A DNA stretch of 58,146 nucleotides from Exiguobacterium sp. AM39-5BH. GTDB taxonomy: Bacteria; Bacillota; Bacilli; Exiguobacteriales; Exiguobacteriaceae. The stretch's first letter is position 1. Each line of letters starts with the position of its first letter. Of the stretch, positions 49,145 through 58,146 are shown one piece after another. The stretch lies in contig NZ_QSGS01000011.1 of assembly GCF_003467445.1 (NCBI RefSeq), forward strand, positions 1-58,146, read 5' to 3'. A program made the position numbers and the translations under genes. The notes under the pieces are model-generated. The model did no database searches. It was not told the origin of the DNA and saw nothing but the letters and a program-made list of their open reading frames with translations.

Positions 49145-49156
49145 CGTCAGTCCCCC

Positions 49157-50566
49157 TCAAGCTTTTGTCTCTGTTACAAGTTCCGCCAGTTCAGTTGGAT
49201 AAAGTCCGGTGAAGCAAGCGGCACACTGCCCGCGCAAGTTCCCTTCGAACGGTCGGTCGATCGCTTCGACCGTTCCGTCCAATGTGAGGAACGCCAGTGA
49301 ATCGGCCCCAATCTCTTCTTTAATCTCTTCGATGGATTTGGTGGCCGCAATCAACTCTTCCTTTGATGATGTATCGATGCCGTAATAGCACGGATGCTTG
49401 ATTGGTGGTGACGTGATGCGAACATGCACCTCGGTCGCCCCGGCTTCACGGAGCAACTTGACGATGCGTCTGCTCGTCGTACCGCGGACGATCGAATCGT
49501 CGACCATGATGACCCGTTTTCCGTTCACGACGCCTCGAAGCGCCGACAGCTTCATCTTGACACCGCGCTCCCGTAGTTCTTGCGACGGCTGAATGAACGT
49601 CCGGCCAACATAGCGGTTTTTAATGAGTCCCATCTCGTACGGAATCCCGCTCGCCTCAGCGTAACCGATGGCCGCCGAAATGCTCGAGTCCGGGACGCCG
49701 GTGACGACGTCCGCTTCGACCGGTGCCTCGTCGAACATCTTCTTCCCCATCGCCTTACGGGCCGTATGCACGTTGACGCCATCGATGATCGAGTCCGGCC
49801 GCGAGAAGTAGATGTATTCCATTGAACACATCGCGCGGACCGATGCCTCGCTGTACCGCTCCGACACGATCCCGTCTTGCGTGATCATGAGGAGTTCCCC
49901 TGGCTCGACATCGCGTACGTACGTCGCCCCCACGACGTCAAACGCACATGTCTCTGAGGCGAATACGTAGGCTCCGTCCTCGGTCTGGCCGAGCGAGAGC
50001 GGGCGCAAGCCGTGAACGTCGACGCCGACGTAGAGCGCGTCTTCCGTCAAGAAGAGGAAGGCGAATGCTCCGACGAGACGGGCCAAGCTATCTGCAATCC
50101 GCTCTTTCATCGAGTTGCCGCGGCTTCGTTTAATCAAGTGGGCGACGACTTCCGTATCGGACGTCGTATGAAAAATCGCACCTTCCGCTTCGAGCATATG
50201 TTTCAACTCGTTGGCGTTGACGAGGTTACCGTTATGCGCCATCGCCAAGTCGCCCGTAAGCGACTTGAAGTGGAGCGGTTGGACGTTCTCGAGCGTGTTG
50301 CCGCCTGCCGTCGAATAACGGACATGACCGATGGCGTGATGCCCGGTCAATGCGTCGAGCGACGGTTCGTCGAACACTTCAGCGACGAGGCCAAGCCCGC
50401 GTTTGGCGTGCAAGCGCTCGCCGTCAGCCGTGACGATGCCTGTCCCTTCTTGTCCCCGGTGTTGCAGGCTGTGGAGGCCGTAGTAGGCGAGGTGTGACGC
50501 TTCGTGGTGATTAAAAACCCCGAATACCCCGCACTCCTCGTTCATGCCTCGGATGTCATATAACAT
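49157..50566 (-). CDS. purF: Amidophosphoribosyltransferase
   Basis: First committed step: PRPP plus glutamine gives phosphoribosylamine. The catalytic Cys12 follows an 11-residue propeptide (EE before CGVFG) that is removed on maturation; RGQEGTG and the PRPP loop [16 protein letters not shown] follow. The Fe-S cysteines typical of Bacillus PurF are seen in HPCYYGID and [11 protein letters not shown] at 50566 after AAGGAGC, overlapping the purL 3' end by 25 bases. 469 residues. Confidence 0.97.
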   Translation of the reverse strand: MLYDIRGMNEECGVFGVFNHHEASHLAYYGLHSLQHRGQEGTGIVTADGERLHAKRGLGLVAEVFDEPSLDALTGHHAIGHVRYSTAGGNTLENVQPLHFKSLTGDLAMAHNGNLVNANELKHMLEAEGAIFHTTSDTEVVAHLIKRSRGNSMKERIADSLARLVGAFAFLFLTEDALYVGVDVHGLRPLSLGQTEDGAYVFASETCAFDVVGATYVRDVEPGELLMITQDGIVSERYSEASVRAMCSMEYIYFSRPDSIIDGVNVHTARKAMGKKMFDEAPVEADVVTGVPDSSISAAIGYAEASGIPYEMGLIKNRYVGRTFIQPSQELRERGVKMKLSALRGVVNGKRVIMVDDSIVRGTTSRRIVKLLREAGATEVHVRITSPPIKHPCYYGIDTSSKEELIAATKSIEEIKEEIGADSLAFLTLDGTVEAIDRPFEGNLRGQCAACFTGLYPTELAELVTETKA

Positions 50567-52761
50567 GGAATAGCTCCTTCCCATACCCGTTCAAGTTCCG
50601 TGACATCCATTTCGATGAGGCGGTCGCTCGCACGGACCGTCAATTGTGGCGTGTCTGTCACCTGTCCGATGCGTGTCGCCTTCGTCAACTTCGCGAACGC
50701 ATCAGCCTGATGTGGCGCGACTGTGACGAGGAACCGTGACTGTGATTCGCTGAAAAGTGTCGTCACGAGATCTGCGTCGACTGTGACATCTGCGCCGAAG
50801 CCCGTGCCGAACACGAGCTCAGGGAGTGCCGCGGCGAGTCCGCCTTCCGATACGTCGTGGGCCGCTGTGACAAGACCTTCCCGAATCGCCGTAAGCAATA
50901 CTTGTTGCTGACGGCTCTCTGTCTCGAGGTCAAGCATCGGCGCCTGTCCGCTCACTTTACCGTCTTGCAGCATTTGGAGCGCACTACCGCCGAATTCTGG
51001 TTTCGTCTCCCCGAGTAGGAAGATGATGTCGCCTGCTGCTTTCGCGAACGACGTCGTGATATGTTCCGGCTTGTCGATCAAGCCGACCATGCCGACGACC
51101 GGCGTCGGATAAATCGCCGTCCCGTTCGACTCATTGTAAAGCGAGACGTTCCCACCGATGACCGGTGTGTCGAGGGCACGGCACGCTTCTGCCATCCCTT
51201 CGACAGCTTGGTCGAGCTGCCAGAACCCTTCTGGCTTGTCCGGGCTACCGAAGTTCAAGCAGTCCGTGAGCGCGAGTGGTGTGGCGCCGCTGGCAACGAT
51301 GTTGCGCGCTGCCTCTGCGACCGCAATCGCACCACCGACACGTGGGTCGAGGTACACGTATTTGGCGTTGCAGTCCGTCGTCATCGCGAGCGCTTTGTCT
51401 GTGTCGCGAATCCGGATAACGGCCGCATCACTTCCTGGCGCAACGACGGTTGATGTTTGAACCATATGGTCGTATTGCTCATACACCCAACGTTTCGAGG
51501 CAATCGTCGGCATGGCGAGCACGTCTTTCCATGTCGTGAGTACGTCCGTGACGACCGGTTGGACCGGTGCCATCGTTTGGAACGTTTCATAATATGCCGG
51601 TACTTTCGACGGCTTATGGTAGACCGGTGCGTCTTCTGCGAGCGCGTCGACCGGTACTTCGGCTGCGACTTCCCCGTGATGAAGAAGACGTAGCACTTTT
51701 TCTTCGATGACGACACCGACTTTGAGCGCATGAAGTCCCCACTTCGTGACGATCGCTTCGATTTCATCTTCATGCCCTGCCTTGACGACGAGAAGCATCC
51801 GCTCTTGTGACTCGGACAACATCATCTCGTATGGCGTCATGTCAGCCTCGCGTTGTGGGACGAGGTCGAGGTTCATCTCGATGCCCATGCCTGCCTTCGA
51901 TGCCATCTCGGCCGAAGACGACGTGAGACCGGCTGCGCCCATATCTTGAATCCCGACGAGGGCCGGGTGCTTAATGACTTCCAAACACGCTTCAATCAAC
52001 AGCTTCTCCATGAACGGGTCACCGACTTGGACGGCCGGGCGTTTCTCGTCCGCATCCTCACCGAGTTCTTCCGAGGCGAACGTCGCCCCGTGAATGCCGT
52101 CGCGTCCTGTCGTCGCGCCGACGTACATGACCGAGTTGCCGACACCTTCGGCAATCCCTTTTTGAATGTCTTCATGGCGAATGAGTCCGACGCACATCGC
52201 GTTGACGAGCGGGTTGCCGGCATAGGCCGGGTCGAACGCGACTTCCCCACCGACCGTCGGGATGCCGACACAGTTGCCGTAACCGGCGATGCCGGAGACG
52301 ACGTGGCCGAAAAGATGTTTCACACGTGATTCGTTCAAATCTCCGAAGCGGAGCGAGTTGAGGAGTGCGACCGGTCGCGCGCCCATCGAGAAGATGTCGC
52401 GGATAATCCCGCCGACACCTGTGGCCGCACCTTGGTACGGCTCAATCGCCGACGGATGGTTATGGCTCTCGATTTTGAATGCGACGGCCTGACCATCGCC
52501 GATGTCGACGATGCCGGCACCTTCCCCGGGTCCTTGAAGGACGTGTTTCCCAGTGGTCGGGAATTTCCGGAGGACAGGCTTCGAGTTTTTGTACGAACAG
52601 TGTTCAGACCACATGACCGAGAATAACCCGATCTCGGTGTAGTTCGGCTCACGACCGAGCAGTGAGACGACGAGCGCGTATTCCTCATCGGTCAAGCCCA
52701 TCGTGGCGTAAAGTCGCTCTTCACGGATGTGTGTTGCTGTCGGTTCAGTTGTAAGTAGCAT
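50542..52761 (-). CDS. purL: FGAM synthase large subunit
   Basis: ATP-dependent conversion of FGAR to FGAM, in complex with PurQ and PurS. The 739-residue small type typical of Bacilli, with [31 protein letters not shown] and [13 protein letters not shown]. Start overlaps the purQ stop by 17 bases, and the end overlaps purF by 25. Confidence 0.97.
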   Translation of the reverse strand: MLLTTEPTATHIREERLYATMGLTDEEYALVVSLLGREPNYTEIGLFSVMWSEHCSYKNSKPVLRKFPTTGKHVLQGPGEGAGIVDIGDGQAVAFKIESHNHPSAIEPYQGAATGVGGIIRDIFSMGARPVALLNSLRFGDLNESRVKHLFGHVVSGIAGYGNCVGIPTVGGEVAFDPAYAGNPLVNAMCVGLIRHEDIQKGIAEGVGNSVMYVGATTGRDGIHGATFASEELGEDADEKRPAVQVGDPFMEKLLIEACLEVIKHPALVGIQDMGAAGLTSSSAEMASKAGMGIEMNLDLVPQREADMTPYEMMLSESQERMLLVVKAGHEDEIEAIVTKWGLHALKVGVVIEEKVLRLLHHGEVAAEVPVDALAEDAPVYHKPSKVPAYYETFQTMAPVQPVVTDVLTTWKDVLAMPTIASKRWVYEQYDHMVQTSTVVAPGSDAAVIRIRDTDKALAMTTDCNAKYVYLDPRVGGAIAVAEAARNIVASGATPLALTDCLNFGSPDKPEGFWQLDQAVEGMAEACRALDTPVIGGNVSLYNESNGTAIYPTPVVGMVGLIDKPEHITTSFAKAAGDIIFLLGETKPEFGGSALQMLQDGKVSGQAPMLDLETESRQQQVLLTAIREGLVTAAHDVSEGGLAAALPELVFGTGFGADVTVDADLVTTLFSESQSRFLVTVAPHQADAFAKLTKATRIGQVTDTPQLTVRASDRLIEMDVTELERVWEGAIPCYMTSEA

Positions 52762-53425
52762 GTCGAGTCCCCCATTTCACCATCGAAGTGAATAATCGTT
52801 TGCCATCTTCCCCGCCTAAGAGTGCTTCGACCGCTCGTTCCGGGTGTGGCATCATTCCGAGTACGTTGCCTTGTACGTTCGTGATCCCTGCGATATTCGC
52901 GACCGATCCATTCGGATTGTCGGTATACGTGAAGGCGATTTGCCCATTGCTACGAAGCGTCTCAAGCGTCGCCTCGTCACAGTAGTAGTTGCCTTCCCCG
53001 TGCGCGATCGGGACTTGAATCGTCTCCCCGAGCTCATAATCGTTCGTGAACATCGTCTCGTTCGTCTCGACTTTCAATTCGACCGTCTTGCACATGAACT
53101 TCAAGTCACGGTTGCGCATCAACACACCCGGTAGGAGTCCCGCTTCGACGAGCACTTGGAATCCGTTACAGACGCCGAGCACCGGACGCCCTTCTTCGGC
53201 GAATCGTTTCACTTCGTTCATAATCGGTGAGAACTGGGCGATGGCACCACAGCGCAAGTAGTCCCCGTATGAGAAACCGCCTGGTAGGAGCACACCGTCG
53301 TACCCATCAAGCGACGTTTCCGTATGGAACACATAGTCCGCTTCTTCGCCGAGGACATCTTTTACGGCATGATACATGTCGAGGTCACAGTTCGATCCCG
53401 GGAAGACGATGACAGCGAATTTCAT
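52745..53425 (-). CDS. purQ: FGAM synthase glutaminase subunit
   Basis: Class I glutamine amidotransferase supplying ammonia to PurL; 226 residues. The nucleophile lies in [11 protein letters not shown] (near Cys86), with [10 protein letters not shown] for the His-Glu pair. Starts ATG in a four-base overlap with the purS stop. Confidence 0.96.
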   Translation of the reverse strand: MKFAVIVFPGSNCDLDMYHAVKDVLGEEADYVFHTETSLDGYDGVLLPGGFSYGDYLRCGAIAQFSPIMNEVKRFAEEGRPVLGVCNGFQVLVEAGLLPGVLMRNRDLKFMCKTVELKVETNETMFTNDYELGETIQVPIAHGEGNYYCDEATLETLRSNGQIAFTYTDNPNGSVANIAGITNVQGNVLGMMPHPERAVEALLGGEDGKRLFTSMVKWGTRHATYN

Positions 53426-53664
53426 GCGAGTACCCCCATCTCGATTCGATAGTTCTCGATAACCGTGTTGACGAGCAACTTCTCACACATGTCACGCACC
53501 ATCGCTTCGGTCGTCTCATCTGCCACTTGAAGCTCGATGACTTTCCCGATGCGTACCGACTCTACCCCTGTAAAACCGAGATGTTCGAGTCCACCTTTTA
53601 CGGCGACGCCTTGTGGATCCAGTACACTTTCACGTAATGTCACGTACACGTTTACTTTTTTCAT
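53422..53664 (-). CDS. purS: FGAM synthase PurS subunit
   Basis: The 80-residue third component that links PurQ to Pur[18 protein letters not shown] and [16 protein letters not shown] are typical of the family. Overlaps both purC and purQ by four bases, indicating tight coupling. Confidence 0.95.
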   Translation of the reverse strand: MKKVNVYVTLRESVLDPQGVAVKGGLEHLGFTGVESVRIGKVIELQVADETTEAMVRDMCEKLLVNTVIENYRIEMGVLA

Positions 53665-54365
53665 CGGTCCATTCCCCCTATGCGTGTTAACAGTTGGCTG
53701 TATGTGTCTGTCAGAGATCCAAGGTCTCTGCGGAAAACGTCTTTATCGAGCTTTTGTTTCGTCTCTTTGTCCCAAAGCCGGCACGTGTCTGGTGAGATTT
53801 CATCGGCAAGGATGATCGTGCCATCGACTTTACCGAACTCAAGTTTGAAATCGATTAAATCGATGCCATGTTCATTGAAGAAATCGAGCAACACATCGTT
53901 GACCCACAGACCAAGTTGTCGCAATGTTTCGACTTCTTTGTGTGTGGCAACTTGCAGTAAACGGATATGGTCCTCTGTTAGGAGCGGATCTCCGAGTGCG
54001 TCATCTTTATAGTAAAACTCGACGATTGGTGACAGGAGTGGTGTCCCTTCTTCCCAACCAAGTCGTTTGGCAAGGCTTCCGGCGGCGACGTTGCGAACGA
54101 CGACCTCGAGCGGAATGATATCGACACGGCGCACGAGCTGCTCGCGATCCGATAGTCGCTTAATGAAATGCGTCGGAATCTTGTTATCGTGCATGAGTTC
54201 GAACAAGCGCGTCGTGATGGCATTGTTCAACACGCCTTTGCCGGCGATTGATTCTTTCTTCTCCCCGTTAAATGCTGTCGCGTCGTCTTTATAATAAACG
54301 CGGAGCACACCCTGTTCTTCAGTCTCAAATAACGCTTTCGCTTTACCTTCGTAGATTGCTTCCAT
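53661..54365 (-). CDS. purC: SAICAR synthetase
   Basis: Adds aspartate to CAIR; 234 residues. EAIYEGKAKALFET and KDDATAFNGEKKESI at the N-terminus, VVRNVAAGSLAKRLG and IDFKLEFG are characteristic. ATG at 54365 after AAGGGGGACG; a frame extending to 54410 would begin inside the purB-purC spacer. It follows purB by 48 bases with a hairpin between. Confidence 0.96.
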   Translation of the reverse strand: MEAIYEGKAKALFETEEQGVLRVYYKDDATAFNGEKKESIAGKGVLNNAITTRLFELMHDNKIPTHFIKRLSDREQLVRRVDIIPLEVVVRNVAAGSLAKRLGWEEGTPLLSPIVEFYYKDDALGDPLLTEDHIRLLQVATHKEVETLRQLGLWVNDVLLDFFNEHGIDLIDFKLEFGKVDGTIILADEISPDTCRLWDKETKQKLDKDVFRRDLGSLTDTYSQLLTRIGGMDR

Positions 54366-54389
54366 CTGTATCGTCCCCCTTAAAAGTGA

Positions 54390-54408
54390 GAGGGGCATGA
54401 AGCCCCTC
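54390..54408 (-). other. Intergenic hairpin between purB and purC
   Basis: GAGGGGC / GCCCCTC perfect 7-bp stem with a 5-nt loop in the only sizeable spacer of the operon; a short, weak T-rich stretch follows (CACTTTTAAGG). It could be a partial terminator, RNA-processing site or stability element. Confidence 0.45.
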
Positions 54409-54413
54409 AACGA

Positions 54414-55706
54414 TCACAAACCACAGCGTTCAAAAATGACATCGACACGGCGCACGTGATGGCTCGGGTCGAATAGGTCGTCGAGCTCGTCACTCGTGAA
54501 GAGTGCGCCCATCTCGGCGTCTTGTTCAATCAAGGTGCGGAACATCGTCTCTTCTTCCCACGCTTGCATCGCCTTCGGTTGAACGGCATCATAAGCGGCT
54601 TCGCGCGACCACCCTTTTTCAATCAACGCGAGCAAGATGCGTTGCGAGAAGATGATGCCAAACGTCCGGTCCATATTGCGCCGCATGTTGTCCGGGAAGA
54701 CCGTCAAGTTCTTCACGATATTGCCAAAGCGGTTCAACATGTAGTTGAGAAGGCTCGTCGCATCCGGAAGAATGATCCGTTCTGCTGATGAGTGTGAGAT
54801 GTCACGTTCATGCCAGAGCGGGACGTTCTCATACGCCGTCACCATATGACCGCGAATGACACGGGCCAGGCCGGTCATGTTCTCTGAACCGATTGGGTTG
54901 CGTTTATGCGGCATCGCTGACGACCCTTTTTGTCCTTTGGCGAAGAATTCTTCGACCTCACGTGTCTCTGTCTTTTGGAGGCCGCGAATCTCTGTCGCCA
55001 TCTTCTCGATTGATGTGGCAATCAATGCGAGTGTCGACATGTATTCGGCGTGACGGTCACGTTGTAACGTCTGTGTCGAAATCGGTGCCGCTTGAATCCC
55101 TAATTTGTCACATACATACGACTCGATGAACGGATCGATGTTTGCGAACGTGCCGACCGCACCACTCATCTTGCCGAACTCAATCGTCTCACGGGCTGCC
55201 ATGAACCGCTTCTTGTTGCGCTTCATTTCTTCGTACCAAAGGGCGAGTTTTAATCCGAACGTCGTCGGTTCTGCGTGAACACCGTGTGTACGGCCCATCA
55301 TGATGTCATACTTATGTGCTTTCGCTTTCTCAGCGAGGATCTCGATGAAGCGGTCGATGTCAGCTTCTAAAATATCGTTTGCTTGCTTAATCAAGTACGA
55401 TAAGGCCGTATCGACGACGTCTGTCGAAGTCAGTCCGTAATGCACCCACTTCTTCTCTTCTCCAAGCGTCTCTGAGACGGCACGCGTGAAGGCGATAACG
55501 TCATGGCGCGTCTCTTGCTCGATCTCCAAGATGCGTTCGACATCAAACGATGCTTTGTCCCACAGGACCGCGACATCTTCTTTTGGAATGACGCCTAGCT
55601 CGCTCCACGCCTCACATGCGTAAAGTTCTACTTGAAGCCATGCCTCAAATTTGTTTTGGTCTGTCCAAATCGCCGCCATCTCGGGACGGGTATAACGTGA
55701 AATCAT
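54414..55706 (-). CDS. purB: Adenylosuccinate lyase
   Basis: Acts twice in purine synthesis, on SAICAR and adenylosuccinate. 430 residues with [14 protein letters not shown], the signature loop [17 protein letters not shown] near 262 carrying the catalytic serine, and [13 protein letters not shown]. Four-base overlap with purK. Confidence 0.97.
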   Translation of the reverse strand: MISRYTRPEMAAIWTDQNKFEAWLQVELYACEAWSELGVIPKEDVAVLWDKASFDVERILEIEQETRHDVIAFTRAVSETLGEEKKWVHYGLTSTDVVDTALSYLIKQANDILEADIDRFIEILAEKAKAHKYDIMMGRTHGVHAEPTTFGLKLALWYEEMKRNKKRFMAARETIEFGKMSGAVGTFANIDPFIESYVCDKLGIQAAPISTQTLQRDRHAEYMSTLALIATSIEKMATEIRGLQKTETREVEEFFAKGQKGSSAMPHKRNPIGSENMTGLARVIRGHMVTAYENVPLWHERDISHSSAERIILPDATSLLNYMLNRFGNIVKNLTVFPDNMRRNMDRTFGIIFSQRILLALIEKGWSREAAYDAVQPKAMQAWEEETMFRTLIEQDAEMGALFTSDELDDLFDPSHHVRRVDVIFERCGL

Positions 55707-56797
55707 AAAACGGTCTCCTTCCAGATTGCCAATTGTTCGATGGTCTGAAGCGCTTCTTCGACGGAATCGGCGAGCACGTTCAAGTGCCCCATCTTCCGAC
55801 CAGTCTTCGCTTCCTCTTTTCCATACAAATGTAGTTTAACATTCGACGGTAACGTTTGCGGATTCAGCTCATCCATATGTTCGCCTAACAGGTTAACCAT
55901 CACGACCGGGGTGTGGAGTGTCGTATGACCGAGCTTCATACCAGTGATTGCCCGTACATGTTGCTCGAACTGGGACGTCTCACAGGCGTCAATCGTGTAA
56001 TGCCCTGAATTGTGGGGACGGGGAGCAAGTTCATTCACATACAAGGAACCATCCTCCATGATGAACAGTTCAACCGCAAGCGTTCCAATCAATCCGATGT
56101 GGTCAGCGAGTTGAAGCGCCAAATGCCGAGCCTCTTCCAAAATGTCTTGTTCCACTCGTGCTGGCACTATCGATAAGTGTAAAATATTTTGATGATGAAT
56201 ATTCTCGCTGATCGGGAACGTTGTCGTCGCGTGAGCCCCTCTCGTTACGATGACCGAAATTTCTTTTTTAAAAGGCAGCCAAGCTTCGGCCACGTACTCC
56301 GTCTCTTCGAACTGATCCGTAAATGTGCGAACATCTTGCTCCGTCCGCAAGACCGTTTGGCCTTTTCCGTCATATCCGAATCGGCACGTCTTAATGACGA
56401 ATGGGAGGCCTAACACGTCTCTCGCTCGAGTGACGTCTCGGAGGGAACGAACTGGAACATATGGAGCGACGTGAAGGCCCGCACCTTCAATCATTTGCTT
56501 CTCATAGAGCCGATGCTGTGTCGCCTTTAAGACATCCATCCCTTGCGGACACTTGTCAGCGATAGCTTCAATCATCGCTGTATCGATGTTTTCAAATTCA
56601 TATGTGATGACGTCTGAACGCTGAGCGAGTTCACGAGCTGCTGTTACGTCGTCAAATGTAGCCACGATGCTTGGCGCGACTTGAGCGGCCGGTGCGTTTG
56701 GGTTTGGATCAAGACTTAGCGTTTCGTATCCCATAGCACTCGCGCTGAGTGACATCATCCGACCTAGCTGGCCTCCACCTAAAATTCCGATTCTCAT
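55703..56797 (-). CDS. purK: N5-carboxyaminoimidazole ribonucleotide synthase
   Basis: ATP-grasp carboxylation of AIR, 364 residues. [14 protein letters not shown] at the start, [17 protein letters not shown] near 145 and [18 protein letters not shown] near 255. I use ATG at 56797 after GAGGAG. Its start overlaps the intended purE stop (TGATG). Confidence 0.96.
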   Translation of the reverse strand: MRIGILGGGQLGRMMSLSASAMGYETLSLDPNPNAPAAQVAPSIVATFDDVTAARELAQRSDVITYEFENIDTAMIEAIADKCPQGMDVLKATQHRLYEKQMIEGAGLHVAPYVPVRSLRDVTRARDVLGLPFVIKTCRFGYDGKGQTVLRTEQDVRTFTDQFEETEYVAEAWLPFKKEISVIVTRGAHATTTFPISENIHHQNILHLSIVPARVEQDILEEARHLALQLADHIGLIGTLAVELFIMEDGSLYVNELAPRPHNSGHYTIDACETSQFEQHVRAITGMKLGHTTLHTPVVMVNLLGEHMDELNPQTLPSNVKLHLYGKEEAKTGRKMGHLNVLADSVEEALQTIEQLAIWKETVL

Positions 56798-56867
56798 CAA
56801 ATCAGCTCCTCTGTCGCTTTGAGTGCCATATCTCGTTTCACTTGGCGGTAAACCTCGAGACGGTCAA

Positions 56868-57284
56868 TCAATTCAGAAGATTGGAGCTCAAGATTTGCGC
56901 CGCGAGAAGACCTGCGTTCGTCGCCCCAGCTCGACCGATGGCGACGGTTGCGACCGGTACACCTGCAGGCATTTGAACAATCGAGAGCAATGAATCAAGT
57001 CCGTTTAACGCCTTCGATTGTACTGGTACCCCGATGACGGGTAATGTGGTCTTTGCAGCGACCATACCTGGTAAGTGAGCTGCGCCTCCCGCTCCTGCGA
57101 TAATGACCTGTATGCCCCTTGCCCGAGCTCCCTCAGCGTAGTCGAACATTAAGTCCGGCGTCCGATGCGCCGAGACAACTTGTTTTTCATATGGAATACT
57201 CAACTCTTCAAGGATCTCACAAGCATGGCTCATTGTTTCCCAATCGGAAGAACTACCCATGATCACACCTACTGTTGCCTTCAC
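56868..57284 (-). CDS. purE: N5-CAIR mutase PurE, C-terminus frameshifted
   Basis: Converts N5-CAIR to CAIR. The reading frame gives 138 residues with [23 protein letters not shown] and [14 protein letters not shown], all catalytic motifs present. It then stops after QILSS. The usual protein has about 160 residues. The other frame continues as [19 protein letters not shown] and ends in TGA at 56797, overlapping the purK ATG, as in normal operons. One A missing at 56881-56882 explains it. Full length would be 162 residues. First gene of the operon, behind the riboswitch. Confidence 0.9.
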   Translation of the reverse strand: MKATVGVIMGSSSDWETMSHACEILEELSIPYEKQVVSAHRTPDLMFDYAEGARARGIQVIIAGAGGAAHLPGMVAAKTTLPVIGVPVQSKALNGLDSLLSIVQMPAGVPVATVAIGRAGATNAGLLAAQILSSNLLN

Positions 57285-57297
57285 TTAAATGTCCCCC

Positions 57298-57436
57298 TTA
57301 AAAAAAGAAATCCCTAAACCGAATAACCAGTTTAGGGTATAGACCACGACAAAAAAATGTCGACTATACCCATAGTCTGATCAGAGTCGGCGATCAGGTA
57401 GAAACTTGCGAGCCATTTCCTCGCGATTATATGGAG
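57298..57436 (-). ncRNA. Guanine-type purine riboswitch of the pur operon
   Basis: On the minus strand CCATATAATCGCG, the two kissing stems (GAGGAAATGGCTC and CCTGATCG...GATCAG) with GTTTCTACC between, and GACTATGG form the purine aptamer (57369-57436). The specificity base in GACTATG is C, which selects guanine/hypoxanthine rather than adenine. Downstream, GGGTATAG can pair with CTATACCC as antiterminator; it competes with the terminator CCCTAAAC / GTTTAGGG (57311-57337, T run after). Guanine should cause premature termination. Fills most of the 310-base gap upstream of purE. Confidence 0.93.
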
Positions 57437-57468
57437 CACTATTTAATTTGTTCTTAACTCACACGCCT

Positions 57469-57498
57469 ATCGTACCTTGTTCATTCAAAACATGTCAA
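57469..57498 (-). promoter_or_regulatory. Promoter of the pur operon
   Basis: Consensus -35 TTGACA (57493-57498) and TACGAT (57469-57474), 18-bp spacing, ahead of the riboswitch. Confidence 0.7.
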
Positions 57499-57502
57499 CA
57501 AA

Positions 57503-57542
57503 CGGCGAACAATTTAATTGTCTGAATATTTATCGTTCGTCT
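57503..57542 (-). promoter_or_regulatory. PurR operator: two inverted PurBoxes
   Basis: CGAACAAT (57506-57513) and ATCGTTCG (57532-57539) in inverted orientation with an 18-bp spacer, close to the PurBox pair of Bacillus (CGAACWWT, 16-17 bp). It sits directly upstream of the -35. With the riboswitch, this gives the operon two purine controls: PRPP/PurR at initiation and guanine at elongation. Confidence 0.7.
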
Positions 57543-57559
57543 TTAGGTTCATTAAAACA

Positions 57560-57590
57560 CAAAAAAACCGCCACTCATTCGTGACGGTTT
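57560..57590 (-). terminator. Terminator of yebG
   Basis: AAACCG / CGGTTT stem extended through CCACTCATTCGTGA, then seven Ts on the minus strand. Confidence 0.8.
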
Positions 57591-57594
57591 GGCA

Positions 57595-57786
57595 TTATGG
57601 TTTGAGAGCAACGCACTCAAACAAAATCGATTGATGGGAATGTACAGGTTCGTCTTTGGTTCCCGTTTGTTCAAAGACAGGCTTTTCAATCCTACGTACC
57701 GGGCGATACCCCATTTGAGCAATTCGATTTAAACAGTCATCGATTGTCTCGTTTGGCTCGACGTATACTTTGATTTTTTTGGCCAT
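57595..57786 (-). CDS. yebG: NETI motif-containing protein YebG
   Basis: A 63-residue small protein, named for the NETI motif seen here in VEPNETIDDCLNRIAQMGY (about residues 9-27). Family function unknown. ATG at 57786 after GAGAGGAAG; a longer upstream frame overlaps the rRNA terminator and is not used. Adjacent to purE in Bacillus as here, between the rRNA operon and pur. Confidence 0.9.
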   Translation of the reverse strand: MAKKIKVYVEPNETIDDCLNRIAQMGYRPVRRIEKPVFEQTGTKDEPVHSHQSILFECVALKP

Positions 57787-57823
57787 CTGTTCTTCCTCTC
57801 TTTCATTTGAATCACGATATAAA

Positions 57824-57864
57824 TAAAAAAAGCGGCGGCCCTTGAGCGAATGCTCCAGAACCAC
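57824..57864 (-). terminator. Terminator of the rRNA operon
   Basis: GGTGGTTCTGGAGC / GCTCAAGGGCCGCC, a 14-position stem with G-U pairs, then GCTTTTTTTA on the minus strand, just after 5S rRNA. Confidence 0.8.
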
Positions 57865-57868
57865 CGTT

Positions 57869-57985
<117 letters not shown>

Positions 57986-58045
57986 CATAGAGAGATCGTT
58001 CTCTCAAAACTGAAGACTCATCAATTCACACGAACCATTAGACTA

Positions 58046-58146
58046 GATCAAAGCCTCGACCGATTAGTATCATTCAGCTCCACACGTCGCCGTGCTTCCA
58101 CCCATGACCTATCTACCTCATCGTCTCTGAGGGGTCTTTCTTGATT
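58046..58146 (-). rRNA. rrl: 23S ribosomal RNA, 3' end (partial)
   Basis: The minus strand shows the 23S terminal region: GACCCCTCAGAGACGATGAG, GGAAGCACGGCGACGTGTGG and GCTGAATGATACTAATCGG, followed by TCGAGGC. Only the last ~100 bases are present; the rest lies beyond the window end. The 3' boundary is approximate. Confidence 0.9.

Noticed and set aside
57369..57436. Adenine riboswitch
   Set aside because: The specificity base in GACTATG is C, not U, which indicates guanine/hypoxanthine.

Overview
The window looks like a chromosomal segment of a low- to mid-GC Gram-positive bacterium of the class Bacilli. I infer an Exiguobacterium-like organism. The reasons are Bacillus-type gene order (yebG, the pur operon, yerA, yerC, pcrB, pcrA, ligA, camS), lysine (L-box) and guanine riboswitches, CtsR and CcpA operators, strong purine-rich Shine-Dalgarno sites, and GC near 50%. 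The genus is inference; I could not search a database. There is no prophage, insertion sequence, CRISPR array, integrase or tRNA. Most of the window is core metabolism.

Region 1 (1-6,400): an NhaC-family lysine transporter (lysW) behind an L-box, a small orphan gene, adenine deaminase (ade), a divergent gamma-carbonic anhydrase, a short cre-preceded unit of two very small ORFs, an AT-rich orphan and a nitroreductase. Region 2 (6,400-14,620): an eight-gene lysine/diaminopimelate operon on the minus strand, lysC-asd-dapA-dapB-dapH-aminotransferase-alr-lysA, behind a second L-box. Region 3 (14,640-22,600): a GNAT acetyltransferase, an alanyl-tRNA editing protein, the N-acetylglucosamine genes nagA-nagB with their GntR regulator nearby, an LCP cell-wall ligase, a MATE exporter and a CHAD protein. 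Region 4 (22,600-29,900): glutaminase, a small membrane protein, coproporphyrinogen oxidase translationally coupled to a radical SAM/SPASM protein, and a CtsR-type cbpA-clpB heat-shock operon. Region 5 (29,900-42,200): the camS, ligA, pcrA, pcrB, yerC, yerA block, carrying extra genes: an LPXTG surface protein, a KtrB/KtrD potassium channel and a small membrane protein. Region 6 (42,300-58,146): a GGDEF-EAL protein, the 12-gene purE-K-B-C-S-Q-L-F-M-N-H-D operon with PurR boxes and a guanine riboswitch, the NETI protein YebG, 5S rRNA and the 3' end of 23S rRNA.

How it works together: purines are made from PRPP by the pur operon and salvaged by ade. Lysine and meso-diaminopimelate feed protein and peptidoglycan synthesis, and two L-boxes switch both uptake and synthesis. 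The nag genes recycle amino sugars.

The most striking pattern is six genes each broken by what looks like one missing base, usually in a short homopolymer: alaX, nagA, the CHAD gene, a small membrane gene, cbpA and the purE tail. This looks more like sequencing error than gene decay. I saw no clearly new biological system. The best candidates for a second look are the cre-linked micro-ORF unit, the CgoX-radical SAM pair, and the aminotransferase and racemase embedded in the lysine operon.
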